DNA of 64,000 nucleotides, from positions 102,179 through 166,178 of the forward strand of contig CAUYUJ010020593.1 in the NCBI GenBank assembly GCA_963575745.1, read 5' to 3'. The stretch's first letter is position 1, and every line of letters begins with the position of its first letter. The position numbers and the translations under genes were made by a program. Shown here piece after piece: positions 31,361 through 42,486 of this stretch. The notes below the pieces were generated by a model. The model saw nothing but the letters and a program-made list of their open reading frames with translations. It did no database searches and was not told where the DNA came from. Source of the DNA: Prorocentrum cordatum (lineage: Eukaryota > Sar > Dinophyceae > Prorocentrales > Prorocentraceae).

Positions 31361-32905
31361 AGCCCCGAAGTTGCTCAACGGGAAGTGGGTGGTGAGGCTG
31401 GAGCCCGCCGTGAATTGTTACGGCACCCCGAGCAGCGCTTGCGACAAGGACGGGAAAGAGCAGTGGCAGCCGGCTGCTCGGCGAGATGTTGGGAGTGAAG
31501 CGGGAGCCCACCACCAGCTACTACAGCACCCCGACCGGCGCGTGCGAGAAGGATGGGCAAGTGCAGATGCAGCTGGCTCTGGCGCCGCTCAACGAGATGA
31601 TTGGTGTGAAGCTGGAACCCACCACCAATCGCTACAGCACCCCGAGCAACGCGTGCGAGAAGGACTGGTCGGGGGCAGCTGCAGCCGACCCTGGCGCTGC
31701 TCGGCGAGATGTTGAGAGCGAGGCAGGAGCTCACCATCATCTGCTACAGCACCCCAAGCCGCGCGTGCGAGAAGGACGGGCAGAGACAGTGGCAGCCGAC
31801 CCTGGCGCTGGTCAGGGAGATGTTGGGAGTGAAGCGGGAGTCCACCATCATGGATTACAGCACCCCCACACGCGCGTGCGAGAAGGACGGGCGTCGGCAG
31901 TGGCAGCCCATCCTGGCGATCTGCAGCGACATGGTGTTGGGGTCGGCGCGTGCGATAATGGCGTGCAGCGTCAGTGGGCCGTGGTGCTGTTCAGCGCGAT
32001 GTGGATATCGAATGCAGAGCCCGACGTCACCAGCTACAGTGCTCGACCCTGCGCGTGCGACGATGGAGGCCAATTTCGGCAGGCCCCAGCGCTGCTCGGC
32101 GGAATGTAAGAAGCCAGACGGGAACCCGAAGTCTTCAGCTACAGTGTCGGGATCAGCGCGCGAACGGATCCCGTGGAGTGGCATTGTGCAGTGGTGTTGG
32201 ACAGCCGGATGAGTTTCGAATGTGGGGCCCAACATGACCAGCTACGTACATTGCTTATATCTGCGCGTGCGGGACGGGATGGCAGTGGCAGCAGGCGTCG
32301 GGGACGTAGGAGAGATGAAGGGGACGCGACGTCATCAGTTTTTTTTGTTGGGGTCAGCGCGTGCGATAATGACGGGCACTGGCCGTGGACCGCGGTGCTG
32401 TTGAGCAGGACGTTGAGTTCGATGTGGAGGCGTTACTCAGCGGGATGTGGGAGGCCACATGGGAGACCGATTTTTCCAGCTACGGCCAGCGAGACGTGAG
32501 TTCGACGGAAATGCGGACCCCAGAGTCGCCAACTACAGCGCGTATATTAGTGCGTACGGCAATGGAGGACAGTGGCATCATGCTTTAGCGCTGCTCAGTG
32601 CAATGCGGAAGCCCCACGGTATCAACAACCACGCGGGGATCAGCGCGTTCATGAGGCAAGAACGGTGGTTGCAGGTTGGGGCGCCGCTCAGCGGGATTGG
32701 GAAGCCCAACGTTATCGGTTTCAACGCTGGGCCCAGCGCTCGAAAGAAAGGCAGGCAGTGGTAGCGGGTCGTGGCGCTGCTCAGCGGGCCGTGGTGTGCG
32801 AAGTTGGGCCCAGTGTCAGTCATCCGTGACAGCGCTGAGATCAGTGTATGCAAGAAGGGCGGGGGGGCGGCGGAGATTGGAAGTGGTGCAGTGGCAGCAT
32901 GGGCC
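31361..32905 (+). pseudogene. Decayed pentatricopeptide-repeat (PPR) gene
   Basis: About a dozen degenerate 35-residue repeats recur at roughly 105-bp spacing across all three plus frames. Examples are EPTTSYYSTPTGACEKDGQ, KREPTIMDYSTPTRACEK, ANYSAYISAYGNGGQWHHALALL and KPNVIGFNAGPSARKKG. The pattern x-PN-x-I-S/D-Y-x-A-x-ISACEK-GGQWQ-x-ALALLSEM is the P-class PPR motif in the form abundant in dinoflagellates, where PPR proteins bind organellar RNA. The best-preserved units are at 31495-31640 and 32530-32760. Frequent shifts and stops (for example TAG at 32762) make it a pseudogene. It lies inside kinase intron 3 with no introns of its own visible, so a retrocopy is possible but unproven. Confidence 0.82.
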
Positions 32906-33004
32906 GTGAACCGGAGCCTCCAGGGCGCATGCGCTACTGGCATCCAGGTGCGGCTCGCGCGCATGGGAGCGCGTGGGGGCGTGCCCCCTCCAGGAGCAGC
33001 AAGA

Positions 33005-33107
33005 GCAAGAGCAAGACGGCGGCGGCGGCGTTTGCGCCGACAGCGGCAACGACGGCGACAACGACGACGACGACGACGACGACGACCACCACGACCACGA
33101 CGACGAG

Positions 33108-33149
<42 letters not shown>

Positions 33150-33215
33150 AGCGGCAGCGGCAGCGGCAACGACGGCGGCAGCGGCGACGACGGCGGCGGC
33201 GGCGACCACGAAGCA
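33005..33215. repeat. GAC/GGC trinucleotide tract
   Basis: Interrupted (GAC)n with GGCAGC ends, about 200 bp. Confidence 0.93.
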
Positions 33216-33724
33216 TTCACGGCCACGGCGAGTCGTCGAAGACGAGGCGCCGACGACGGCGAAGACCCCCTCGACCAGGGCCCTCTGGCGCGGCGAGGGC
33301 TGGTGCGAGACGAGCGGCTGCGCCTGGGGCGCACCGCCCTCGGGGGCGGCCCCCGCCCGCCCGCGATCGGCTGCAGCGGCGGCGGCCACGACGTCGCCCC
33401 AAGTGCACAAGTTCAGAGAGCCGAGGCCTGCGCCTGTCATCGCCCGGGCGCGTGTATCTTCGTTCCTGGTGGGGCCAGCGCCGGAAAAGTTGAACCATCT
33501 CGGGGCATCGAGGACGATCGTGAGAGAGCAAGGCGCACGAAGCCGAACAATGCACAGGGAATGGACGTCCGAGCGATCGCAGGCCTGAGGTTTTGGCGAT
33601 GCTGTTGTTTCACATCGGGCGTGTTTGCCCGTGTTCGGGCCCCTGGACCCTCACAGATCGGCGCGATTGGAAGATGGCGCAGATAGATGGGGTGTGGGAC
33701 GGTCGGGGCTCCAGTGCAGGTTTT

Positions 33725-34672
33725 TTCCCCAACCTTCCTGTGGTGTTGGGTTCGTGTTTTGAAGAGACGGTCCCCGCGTTCCTTTCCTCCTCCTCCTCCC
33801 CCCCTCGTCCCTCCTCCCGTCACCCCCCTCACTTTGGCACATTTCTCACACGCTTCGTGGCCCAATAGGGAGCTCCACCGAAGGCACCCAGTCTGTACAG
33901 CGCTTCGAAGTCCCATAGGGAGCTGCACCGAAGGCCCCAGTGGCGGTGTCCACGTGCGTCCGCCATACCCAGTCTGTACAGCGCTTCGTGGCCCCATAGG
34001 GAGCTCCACCGGAGGCCCCAGTGAGGGTGCCCGCATGCGTCCGCCACACCCAGACAGCGCTTCGTGGCCCCATAGGGAGCTCCACTGAAGGCCCCAGTGG
34101 GGGTGCCTGCATGCGTCCGCCGCACCCAGAATAGCGTTTCGTGGCCCCACAGGGAGCATCACCGAAGGCCCCAGTCGGGGTGCCCGCATGCGTCCGCCAC
34201 ACCAAGTATAACGCTTCGTGGCCCCATAAGGAGCTCCACCGAAGGCCCCTGTGGGCATGCCCGGATGCGTCCGCCATACCCAGTACAGCGTTTCGTGGCC
34301 CCATAGGAAGTTTCACCGAAGGTCCCAGTGGGACCGCCCGCATGCGTCCGCCACACCCAGTACAATGCTTCGTGGCCCCATAGGGAGCTCCACCGAAGAC
34401 CCAAGTGGGGGTGTCCACGTGCGTCCGCCATACCCAGTACAGTCGTGACCCCATAGGGAGCTCCACCGAAGGCCCTAGTGAGGGTGCTCGCATGCGTCCG
34501 CCACACCCAGTCTGTACAGCGCTTCGAGGCCCCATAGGGAGTTGCACCGAAGGCCCCAGTGGCGGTGTCCACGTGCGTCCGCCATTCCCTTTACAGCGTT
34601 TCGTGGCCCCATAGGGAGCTCCACCAGAGGCCCCAGTGGCGGTGCCCGCATGCGTCCGCCACATCAGCTCCT
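33725..34672 (+). mobile_element. Composite element SAT90, copy 2
   Basis: The leader CTTCCTGTGGTGTTGGGTTCGTG, TTTTGAAGAGACGG and a pyrimidine tract match copy 1. About 11 units of 68-80 bp follow, with the core TTCGTGGCCCCATAGGGAGC plus GCATGCGTCCGCCACACCCA. The repeat unit differs from copy 1 downstream of the shared core. The tail seen in copies 1, 3 and 4 was not found here. Confidence 0.75.
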
Positions 34673-34674
34673 CC

Positions 34675-34865
34675 AACATTCCATTTTCTCGAGGATGTCT
34701 CGAGCGAAACGGCTCTTTTTATACTTGGCTAGGTTTCGGAAGCGATCTCCACATCTCCATGGTTCGAGGATGTCTCGAGCGAGAGCCTCGTTTTCGACAG
34801 AAAACGCCTTGCAAACAGCTCCTTCAGCATCTCACTTGTTTGAGGATGTTTCGAGAGAAACGTCC
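34675..34865. repeat. TCGAGGATGTCTCGAGCGA repeat, three copies
   Basis: Three diverged units of about 75-95 bp, each with a near-palindromic TCGAGGATGTCTCGAGCGA core (34689, 34763, 34841). Confidence 0.6.
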
Positions 34866-35067
34866 GAAAAGGGGGGAACCCGACCGGACAAGAATTGGAA
34901 GCGTAGCTTTGTCCACAAGGTTTGTCAGATAACGTATGGTTGAGCACACCAAGAGCTTAGTGGTTACCTGTGGTTGCTGTGGTTACTTTGGTGCGAGCGT
35001 GCGTGTCTGTACGCGTGCCTGTGAATGTGTCTGTGTGAGCGGCTGTGTGCGTGTGTGCGCGCGTGTG

Positions 35068-35265
35068 TGCAGGGTTGTGTTATGGGAGCGACGGGAGGGG
35101 GGGTGTACGGCATGCGTGCGGGATGTGTTTTGGGGGCGACGGGCGGGGGGATGTGCGGCGTGCATGTGGGATGTGTCATGGGGGCGACGGGCGGGGGGGA
35201 TGTGCGGCGTGCGTGCGGGATGTGCAATGGGGGCGACGGGCGGGCGGGATGTACGGTGCGCATGC
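35068..35265. repeat. 48-bp tandem repeat, four copies
   Basis: GGGGGCGACGGGCGGG or its variant starts at about 35084, 35132, 35180 and 35229. A GTGT-rich stretch precedes it (35000-35070). Confidence 0.85.
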
Positions 35266-35564
35266 TACTCAGGCCGCCACTGGTGCCTCCCAGACTTCGC
35301 GGAGCCCCCATCCGGGCCACCACTTGGGCCTCCCGGATCTCGCGGAGCGGCCCGAGACCATGTCCCCGAGAGACCGGCATGTGTCGAAGACGTGCATGGG
35401 GCACCTATAATTTTCGCCCCCTCGCGCTCCCGCCTCCGAGGAGCCTCCGAGGCATCAAAGAGCCCCAAAGAGGCCCTACAACAGGGCCCCGAAGGGGCCC
35501 CCAAGACTCCCCCGGAGGCCCCAATCTGTGTCAGCTTCCTGGCGTGAGAGAACTAGGATAGGAA

Positions 35565-35990
35565 TATCCCCTATCTCTCTCTATCTCTTTCGCTCTCTAT
35601 CTCTTTCGCTCTCTATCTCTATCTCTATCTCTATCTCTTTCGCTCTCTATCTCTGTCGCCTCTTTTCGCTCCACCTCTATCTCACTCTCTATCTCTTTCG
35701 CTCTCTCTCTCATTATTTCTCTCTATCTCTCTCTCACGCTCTCTTGTTTTTTGTTCTCTCTCTCTCTATGTGTGTTTGTTTATGTTGTCAATATATATCT
35801 CTCGTTATCTCTCTCTCTCTTTATTGTTTGATATCTCTCGCTCCCTACATATAGATTTGTGTATATCCAGCTCTCTCTCTCTATCCCCATATCGTGTGTC
35901 GCTTCCTTTATTATGTATGTATGATTGTTTTTGTGTGTGTGTTGCTGTTCTCTCTCTGTCTCTGTCTTTGTCTCTCTCTCTCTGTCTCCC
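35565..35990. repeat. TCTCTATCTCTTTCGCT minisatellite and CT tracts
   Basis: A 17-bp unit TCTCTATCTCTTTCGCT repeats several times and grades into (CT)n with TATGTGTGTTTG interruptions. Confidence 0.9.
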
Positions 35991-36375
35991 CCCAGGGCAG
36001 AGCGGGTCGAGGGGTAGCATCGCGTATACGCAGATGCATACACGTCAAACACGAACATATGCATGCACGCAATTATGTATCTACAGATACACATGTGTAT
36101 ACATGGACGGGGAGGGACAAAGGGAGAGCGTGCACGCCGTTGTTTCTGAAGAATCGTTTCCGATGGCATCGGCATTTTCGCTTTGACAGCCCATTCCGAC
36201 ATGCCCACTTGCAGGACAAACGGAACGTCTCCTGGGCAAAATCACGGACTTGGAACAACGAAGCGGAACCTCCCTCCTGGCGGGCCCACGGAAAGACAGC
36301 GGGCGTCCAAGTGTGAGCCGTCAGTTGTCCATGACAAGTTTCGGAGAAGAAACAGTTGCATATCAGAACTGCTTG

Positions 36376-36490
36376 GCGGTCTCCGCAGATGTCTTAGATC
36401 GGCGCGTGGCCCCCTTGGCGGGGCCGGAGGCGCCGCTCCACAGGGAGAGGGGCCAGGCGCAGATCCAAGAAATCCGCGCGGATCTCCGAC
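36376..36490. mobile_element. FB-A foldback element, copy 2
   Basis: GTCTCCGCAGATGTCTTAGATCGGCGCGTGGCCCC pairs imperfectly with the complement of GGGGCCAGGCGCAGATCCAAGAAATCCGCGCGGATCTCCGAC. It ends 73 nt before the APE exon acceptor. Confidence 0.65.
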
Positions 36491-36562
36491 AGTCTATATA
36501 TCTATGCAGTGTTTGTTTGTTGCGGGGCTGGCCCATCGGCAGCATCGGGAGAACGTTCTAAG

Positions 36563-36613
36563 GCCCCGCCCTACGTGGCCCCAGAAGTGCATCGGCGAGA
36601 ACTCTACGGCAAG
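36563..36613 (+). CDS. AGC-type protein kinase, APE exon (subdomain VIII)
   Basis: Encodes APPYVAPEVHRRELYGK. PYVAPEV is the APE motif closing the activation segment, and YGK precedes the DxWSxG block with the same spacing as in PKC-type kinases (APE-x6-YGK). The acceptor is TCTAAG|G at 36561-36562. The donor chosen is the GA at 36614, because joining GGC AAG to GAG TCG GAC at 42717 yields YGKESDFWSVG with canonical spacing. A GT at 36620 would insert two extra residues. AGGAG occurs at both junctions (36612-36616, 42715-42719). GA-AG introns are a known dinoflagellate variant. The residue before PPY is Ala, where most kinases have Thr. Confidence 0.83.
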
Positions 36614-37494
36614 GAGCGCGTGCGGGTGGACGCACGCCATGTCTTCGCAGTCTGTGTCAGCATCGTCTCTTCAACTTGCCCCGCCCCCCCCCAAGATTGC
36701 GCTCACGGGCTAGATGTGTATCATATGACGGAAGGGCGCTCAAGTCAGGCCCATTTTGGGTTCAGGAGGCTTATTTGTCCATGCTGCTTCTCGGGTATAG
36801 GTCGCGTGGCCTATTCGTGGCCGAGTCTCGCCGTAGCCAGCAACGCTCCTTCGTTCTTGATTCAATCTTCCTTCTGGCCGCACGATGAGTGTATGTTGTG
36901 GGGCCTCTTGTGCGTCGGTGCCAGCGCAGAGCCAGACTCACAGGCCAGCCTGCGTCGGTCACGAGACGATTCGGCCGCCCTCAGCAAAACCCCGCCACCG
37001 TGCCAAGACAGCAACACAACAGGAAGGAGGAACGAATGTCACCCGTTGCGGTTAACCGCCCTGTCCAGCTTTCCTTGTCCGCAGCCTCGTTTTGCCCCCC
37101 TCATTTCGTTCCTCCCCATCCCGCCCATCCTCTTTATTTCGCTGCCGCAGCTCAGGAAACCGCATACTTCAATTGTTTGTACATCGAGTCGTAAGGAGAA
37201 TAACGGCCTCGTGTTATGCCTTGCCTAAGACTAGAGCCTCTGCGCCGAATCTTGACATGGGTGATTCCAGCAACATGCCATGTGAAGTCAGCGGCTCGTA
37301 CACGTAATTCGTAATTGTCGTCGTCGTCTTTGTAGGCGAAATGTCGTTCCCCATCCTTCAGATGAAAGACAAGCACCACCACTACCACCAGGGGTGCCAC
37401 CGCCTCCGAGGATGTCCACGATGCCCCCCCCAGCTGGAGATCGGGAATGTCTCGAGCGGAGAGGGGGGACCACACCACCAGGATGACCCTCACC

Positions 37495-37665
37495 TCATGG
37501 CTCCTCGCGCTGGTGGTGGTGGTGCCGCTCCTCCTTGTTCCTCCCACGCTGGTGGTCGCCACAGCCCCCACTGTGCCTCGCCCTCGACGCCCCGAGGCCT
37601 CTGTTCTCCCGCCCCTCCTGGCTGCTCGCGCTGGTGTTGGTGGTGCCGCCTCGTTCCTACAGTGG
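37495..37665. repeat. GCTCGCGCTGGTGTTGGTGGTGCC duplicated block
   Basis: CTCGCGCTGGTG(G/T)TGGTGGTGCCGC occurs twice (about 37503 and 37625), with a related CACGCTGGTGGTCGCC between. Confidence 0.6.
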
Positions 37666-37715
37666 GATCTTGGACGAAAAAATTAAAAATACACCAAAAA
37701 TGTTCAAAAATAGTA

Positions 37716-37891
37716 CAGTCGGGGCCCTGAAGAAGGAACCCTTTTCGTTGGGGAGGGGCTCCGCGTTCCTTAAGTGTTTCACAGCTTGCCTCAGGCTTTC
37801 CTTATGTTTTCGACCGGAAATCGAAGGTTAATTTATAGAAGAAAGGGGCCTCTTTCCTTATTTAGGGTTCCTTAGGTCAACGCCCCGACTG
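37716..37891. mobile_element. Mariner-type MITE, 176 bp, TA target site
   Basis: Terminal inverted repeats CAGTCGGGGC...AAGGAACCCT and AGGGTTCCTT...GCCCCGACTG pair over about 28 bp with a few mismatches. The element is flanked by TA at 37714-37715 and TA at 37892-37893. CAGT-starting ends and a TA duplication are the signature of Tc1/mariner elements. It has no ORF, so it depends on a transposase in trans. Confidence 0.85.
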
Positions 37892-38489
37892 TAAAAAAAT
37901 AGTCCTCAGACTATTTTTGCTGTTCTTGAACATGATCCTCCCCCCTCTTCTCCCTCTCGAGGGCGTCTTCGGAGCCTCCTGGGGCTCCCACCTGAGGACG
38001 ACCGGGCACCGCCCGATCTGGAGGCCCACCGCGTGTCTCGGCCGGCCGGTCTTGGGGCACTCCTGTTTCGCCGAGCCTCCCGCTGGAGCCAGCTCGGGGA
38101 CGCGTTAGGCGGGCTCTGAGGCAAGATGGGAGTCCACTTGCTGCAGGAGGACACGATACCGATGCTGCTGCTCGTCTTGGAGAGCCCTCGCCGCCACAAC
38201 CGGATTAGCCTCGAAGTTCGGGCCAGAGTGCACCCCTGGAAAGGCTCGGAGAGTAGCGGTATCGGTATTTGTTTCCTCACATCTGTACGTTGTGTTCTTT
38301 GCACGCCCCGCGCGCAGGAACACAACACCCTTCTCTTTTCCCATTCATCATCTTCACCACCAGCATCACCATCAGCATTATCACATGTTCAGCATCATCA
38401 TCACCACTCCCACGCTCACGCCATTCTCCTCCTCCTCCTCCTCGCCCCTCCTCCCCATCCTCCCATCCTTGCCTCTGCCCCCCGCACCC

Positions 38490-39045
38490 AATACAGCGCG
38501 TCGTTGCCCCGTAGGGAGCTCCACCGAAGAACCCACTGGCTGTGACCACATTCGTCCCTCGCCACCCAGTGCGGCGCTTCGAGGCCCCATAGGGAGCTCG
38601 GGAGCTCCACCGAAGGCCTCAGTAGCTGCGACCACATGTTTCTTCCCCCGTCAATTTCGGCACATTCTTCTTTCGTTTCGTGGCACCATAGGGAGCTCCA
38701 CTGAAGGCCCCAGAAGCGACGTTCGCATGCGTTCCTCCCGCCCATCTCGGCATACCTCTCACGCGTTTCGTGGCACCAGAGGGAGCTCCACCGATGGCCC
38801 CAGTGGCGACGTTCGCATGGCGGTCTCGCTCCATTTCGTCACACCCCGCACGCGTTTCGCCGAATCCTATGGAGCGCCACGGAAGGCCCCAATGGCTGCG
38901 CCCGCATGCATGTCCACCCCATTTCAGCACACTCTTTGCTCTCTTCGTGGCCCCATAAGGAGATCCCCCGGCGATACCCACAACGGCGATATTTACAATT
39001 GCATTTGGTTTTGCCTTTCGCCAGAATAATTTTCGCGATGCCGAC
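38490..39045 (+). mobile_element. Composite element SAT90, copy 3
   Basis: A pyrimidine-rich leader (38430-38480) precedes about five diverged 90-bp units (TTCGTGGCACCATAGGGAGC and relatives, from 38504). A tail GATATTTACAATTGCATTTGG...TTTCGCCAG (38988-39024) matches the tails at 27685 and 48700. Confidence 0.72.
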
Positions 39046-39314
39046 CGTCACTGGCCCTGGCCGCCCCCCTCCCCACCCCAGGTTACGTCACGATCCTTGT
39101 TGACCTCCGAGTTGGTTATTGGCTATTCCTAGACACTCCCAGACGGCGCCAGCACGCAACGTGACGTTCCCGGGCCCGCCCCCCCTGTCCCTCCCCCCTG
39201 TAAGACGGGGTACCGCCCCGGAATTAAACAAACATTCCTCCAGGTTGGTCAGTTTGGGCATCGTTCAGACGTGTGAAGGGTTTATTTTATTCGTGAATTG
39301 GAACTCTTCATCGT

Positions 39315-40330
39315 GAAAAGAGCGAATTGAGTGTGGTGTCATAGTGTAGTGTTGAGACCCTTGCTTGCAACACTACAGTATGACACTACACTAAGGTTAC
39401 TGCGGGGCCATAGAATAGTGTTGGGGACACCGGGGTGCGACACTACACTATGACACTACACTACGGCCAAGGAGGGGGGCTGAGTTTGTTCTGTCTGCTA
39501 CTCCGTCGGGTGTTTGACTGGCTCCGCTCCGCGAGAGATGACTCAACGCTACGTTTACTGTGCTGTCATAGTATAGTGTTGGGCGCACCAGGGTGCGACA
39601 CTACACTATGACATTACACTACGGCTGAGGAGAGGGGCTGAGTTTCTTTTGTCTGCTGTTCCGTCGGGTTTTTGATTGGCTCCGCTTCGCGGTAGAGGAC
39701 TCTACGCTACTGGTGCTGTGGTGTCACAGTATAGTGTTGGGGACACCGGGGTGCGACACTACAATATGACACTACACTACTGCTGAGGAGAGGGGCTGAG
39801 TTTTTTTTGTCTGCTGTTCCGTAGGGTTTGTGAATGGCTCCGCTTCGCGAGACGCGAGAGAGGACTCTACGCTACGGTTACTGTGGTGTCATAGTATAGT
39901 TTTGGGGACACCGGGGTGCGACACTACAATATGACACTACACTACTGCTGAGGAGAGGGGCTGAGTTTTTTTTGTCTGCTGTTCCGTAGGGTTTGTGAAT
40001 GGCTCCGCTTCGCGAGACGCGAGAGAGGACTCTACGCTACGGTTACTGTGGTGTCATAGTATAGTGTTGGGGACACCGGGGTGCGACACTACACTGTGAC
40101 CGTTCACTACGGCCCAGGAGGGGGGCTGAGTTTTGTCTGTCTGCTGTTCCGTACCGCTTTTTTGATTGGCTCCGCTCCGCGAGAGAGGACTCTACGCAAC
40201 AGTTAAATACTGTTGTGTCATAGTGTAGTGTTGGGGGCACCTGGGTGCGACACTACACTATGACACTACACTACTGCTGAGGAGGGGGAGACGGCCGAGT
40301 TTTTTCTGTCTGCAGTTCCGTAGGGTTTTG

Positions 40331-40345
<15 letters not shown>
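39315..40345 (+). repeat. 158-165 bp hairpin tandem array, six copies
   Basis: GGTGCGACACTACA starts at 39434, 39592, 39750, 39915, 40080 and 40244. Each unit carries the inverted pair GTGTCATAGTATAGTGT...ACACTACACTATGACAC around GGGGACACCGGGGTGCG, then a spacer GGCTGAGGAG...CTCCGCTTCGCGAGA. Copies differ by small indels such as GAGACGC. Confidence 0.9.
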
Positions 40346-40374
<29 letters not shown>

Positions 40375-40400
40375 CGGCCGTCGTCGTCGCCGCCGCCGTC
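40325..40400. repeat. GAC tract at centre of hairpin array
   Basis: (GAC)n, followed to about 40740 by GC- and TCC-rich sequence. It separates direct from inverted copies of the hairpin unit. Confidence 0.9.
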
Positions 40401-40739
40401 GCCCCGTCCCCGCCCCCGCGTTTGGCGCGGGAGACCGTGGAGGAGGCACGGCGCCCGCCCCCCGCGGCCGCCCTCCCGCGGCGGAGGGGAGGAGGTTGCC
40501 TCCCTCCTCTCTCCTCCCCCCCTCCTTTCTCCTCGCGCCTCCTCCTCTCTGCTCGCGCCTCCTCCATCCTCCATCTCATCCTGTTTCCTATCTCCTCTCT
40601 CCTCTCTCCTCCATCTCTCCTGTCTTCGCTTCTTGCGGCTGCCTCGCTGCACTCTCGCCACGCCCTCCCGAGTCAGTCCTCCCACCTCCCAGGTCCTCCC
40701 GCCTCCTCCCACCCCCACCGTAGCGAACCGAGAAGAAAG

Positions 40740-41056
40740 CTTCCGTCTCCCCCTCTCCTCAGCCGTAATGTAGTGACATAGTGTAGTGTCGCACCCCGGC
40801 GCCTCCAACATTACATTATGACACCACGCTAACCGCAGCGGAGAGACCTCTCTCGCGGAGCCGAGGTCAGCGACACCTAAGGAAACTTAATCAGAAAAAC
40901 AACGTCGTCCGTCTCTCCCTCCTCAGCCGTACTGTAGTGTCAGTGTGTAGTGTCGCACCTGGTATCCGCTGACGCGACACTACGACACCATACTAAACCT
41001 TAGTGTAGTGTCATAGTGTAGTGTCACCGCCGCGTAGACATGACACCACACTAGTG
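40740..41056 (-). repeat. Inverted copies of the hairpin unit
   Basis: CTCCTCAGCCGTAATGTAGTG, TAGTGTCGCACCCCGG and AACATTACATTATGACACC are reverse complements of the array unit. Two to three diverged copies are present, so the whole 39.3-41.06 kb region is a large imperfect inverted repeat. Confidence 0.8.
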
Positions 41057-41079
41057 TCGAGCTTCACGGTTAAGATCTA

Positions 41080-42430
41080 CTCTCGGACGTGTGCATTTGT
41101 TTGGCGAGACCAGCGCAAGAACATCTGGACAGTTAGGAACATGTTGGACCACCTGGGGGAAAAGGCACGCACGATGTCTAGAAATGCACGGGCAATGGAC
41201 GTCCGATCGTTGGCAAACAGCCCCAACCCGCGTGCCTGATCCCACCTGCAGGCCCACGTGATGGCCCGAAAACCATTGGCGCAACGTCAATGGAGGATAA
41301 GGTCAGTGGAGATGCATCGACACCCAATCGCCCTTTCATCACCGATAGAGGCCTGATATCCCACCCCGAGGGCCTATTGCCGATCTATCTGCGAGATCTC
41401 GCCGATTGTAGGTCGACGTTTCCCTCCTGAGCCAGTCCCCCATTTTTGTTCCTCCTCTTCCTCCTCCCCGAGGGAAGGCGTCCTACCCTTGTTCTGCCCC
41501 GAGATGCCGCGAGCCAATATCCGCACGAAACCGAACACTTGCTCACAGTTGGCAGAGTTTATTTCTCCCCCTTCTCCTCCTCCTGGATTACCGCCTGAGG
41601 CAGACAGATGAGCTCGCGGTTTGTGCCAAGGTTCGATACATGCTTGAATCTGATATGCCGTGTGACTGATCCCATGCGCAAGCACGCAAGAGCCCCTCCA
41701 CCCCCACCCCCCCCCCGACCGTGACAGGAGCAAATCGAAACATTAGGCGAGCACACTGCGGCGGGCAGCAACAACGATGCCTTACGGGGCACGCACATCT
41801 GAGAACACCCAAGAGGAATGCCTTACGGGGCACGCGCATCACCGACAGCAGATAGTTCCGCACGACCGAGATGCCCTGCGGGACATTCGAATCACGCGCA
41901 GGTAGCCGCAAGGGAATCCCACCTCATCAAGACGCCTTGAGTGGCACGCGCATCACACGCACACATTGCCGCAACGCAATCCCACCGAGAAAACCAAAGC
42001 GTCGACGCGCCGCCCATCGCACGTCTTTCGGCCTCTACATCGGGCAACATGACTGGGCCGAACACGCGCAGCGCGTTTCATGATCCATGGGTGAAGAGCA
42101 GACGCGATCGGGTGCCGCAAGGCCTCTCTATGTTTCTGGTGCCTATCCCTACGTCAGAGATCTCGAGCTCGGATAACACGTTCAGGCAGAAGTATGTTAC
42201 TTCGGCTAACGTCTTATACGGCATCAGCGAGCGACGAGCGCACACACCCAACCATGTTTGTTGCGCAGGATTCAGCATGTTCTTGCGGCTTGCAAGCGGG
42301 TGCAGCGCGATGGGGGGCGACCTACGAAGAAGGCGGGGGGGCTATAAGAAGGCATGTTGTTTCTTAGACGCCTTCCCATCTTCTAAGATGACTTCTGAGA
42401 AACACCTGGGCGTTTTTTTTTCGAAGTGTC
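41080..42430. other. Unassigned, with dispersed repeat (41270-41445) and short tandem (41775-41960)
   Basis: 41270-41445 is a copy of the CATCGAC dispersed repeat described at 16185. Around 41780-41960 GATGCCTTACGGGGCACGCGCATCAC recurs about four times in diverged form. 41165-41215 shares GCAATGGACGTCCGATCG with 33545-33580. No coding motif was recognised. Confidence 0.5.
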
Positions 42431-42439
42431 CAGATCCCA

Positions 42440-42486
42440 GGGGTGGTCTAGCGCCGACCCAAGAGATCCGCGCGGGCTTTTGAAGG
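42440..42486 (-). repeat. FB-A arm near the last kinase block
   Basis: TCTAGCGCCGACCCAAGAGATCCGCGCGGGC matches the FB-A arm in minus orientation, 231 nt before the DFWSVG exon. Confidence 0.65.

Larger units (their letters stand above)
28222..36562 (+). other. Kinase intron 3 region, about 8.3 kb, probably with one missed exon
   Basis: Between DFG...ESTTY and PPYVAPEV the expected Val-Gly pair is missing and the phase does not close with the only GT donor seen. NDR kinases carry a 30-60 residue insertion exactly here, so an unseen exon is plausible. The region contains LINE, PPR and satellite sequence. Confidence 0.6.
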
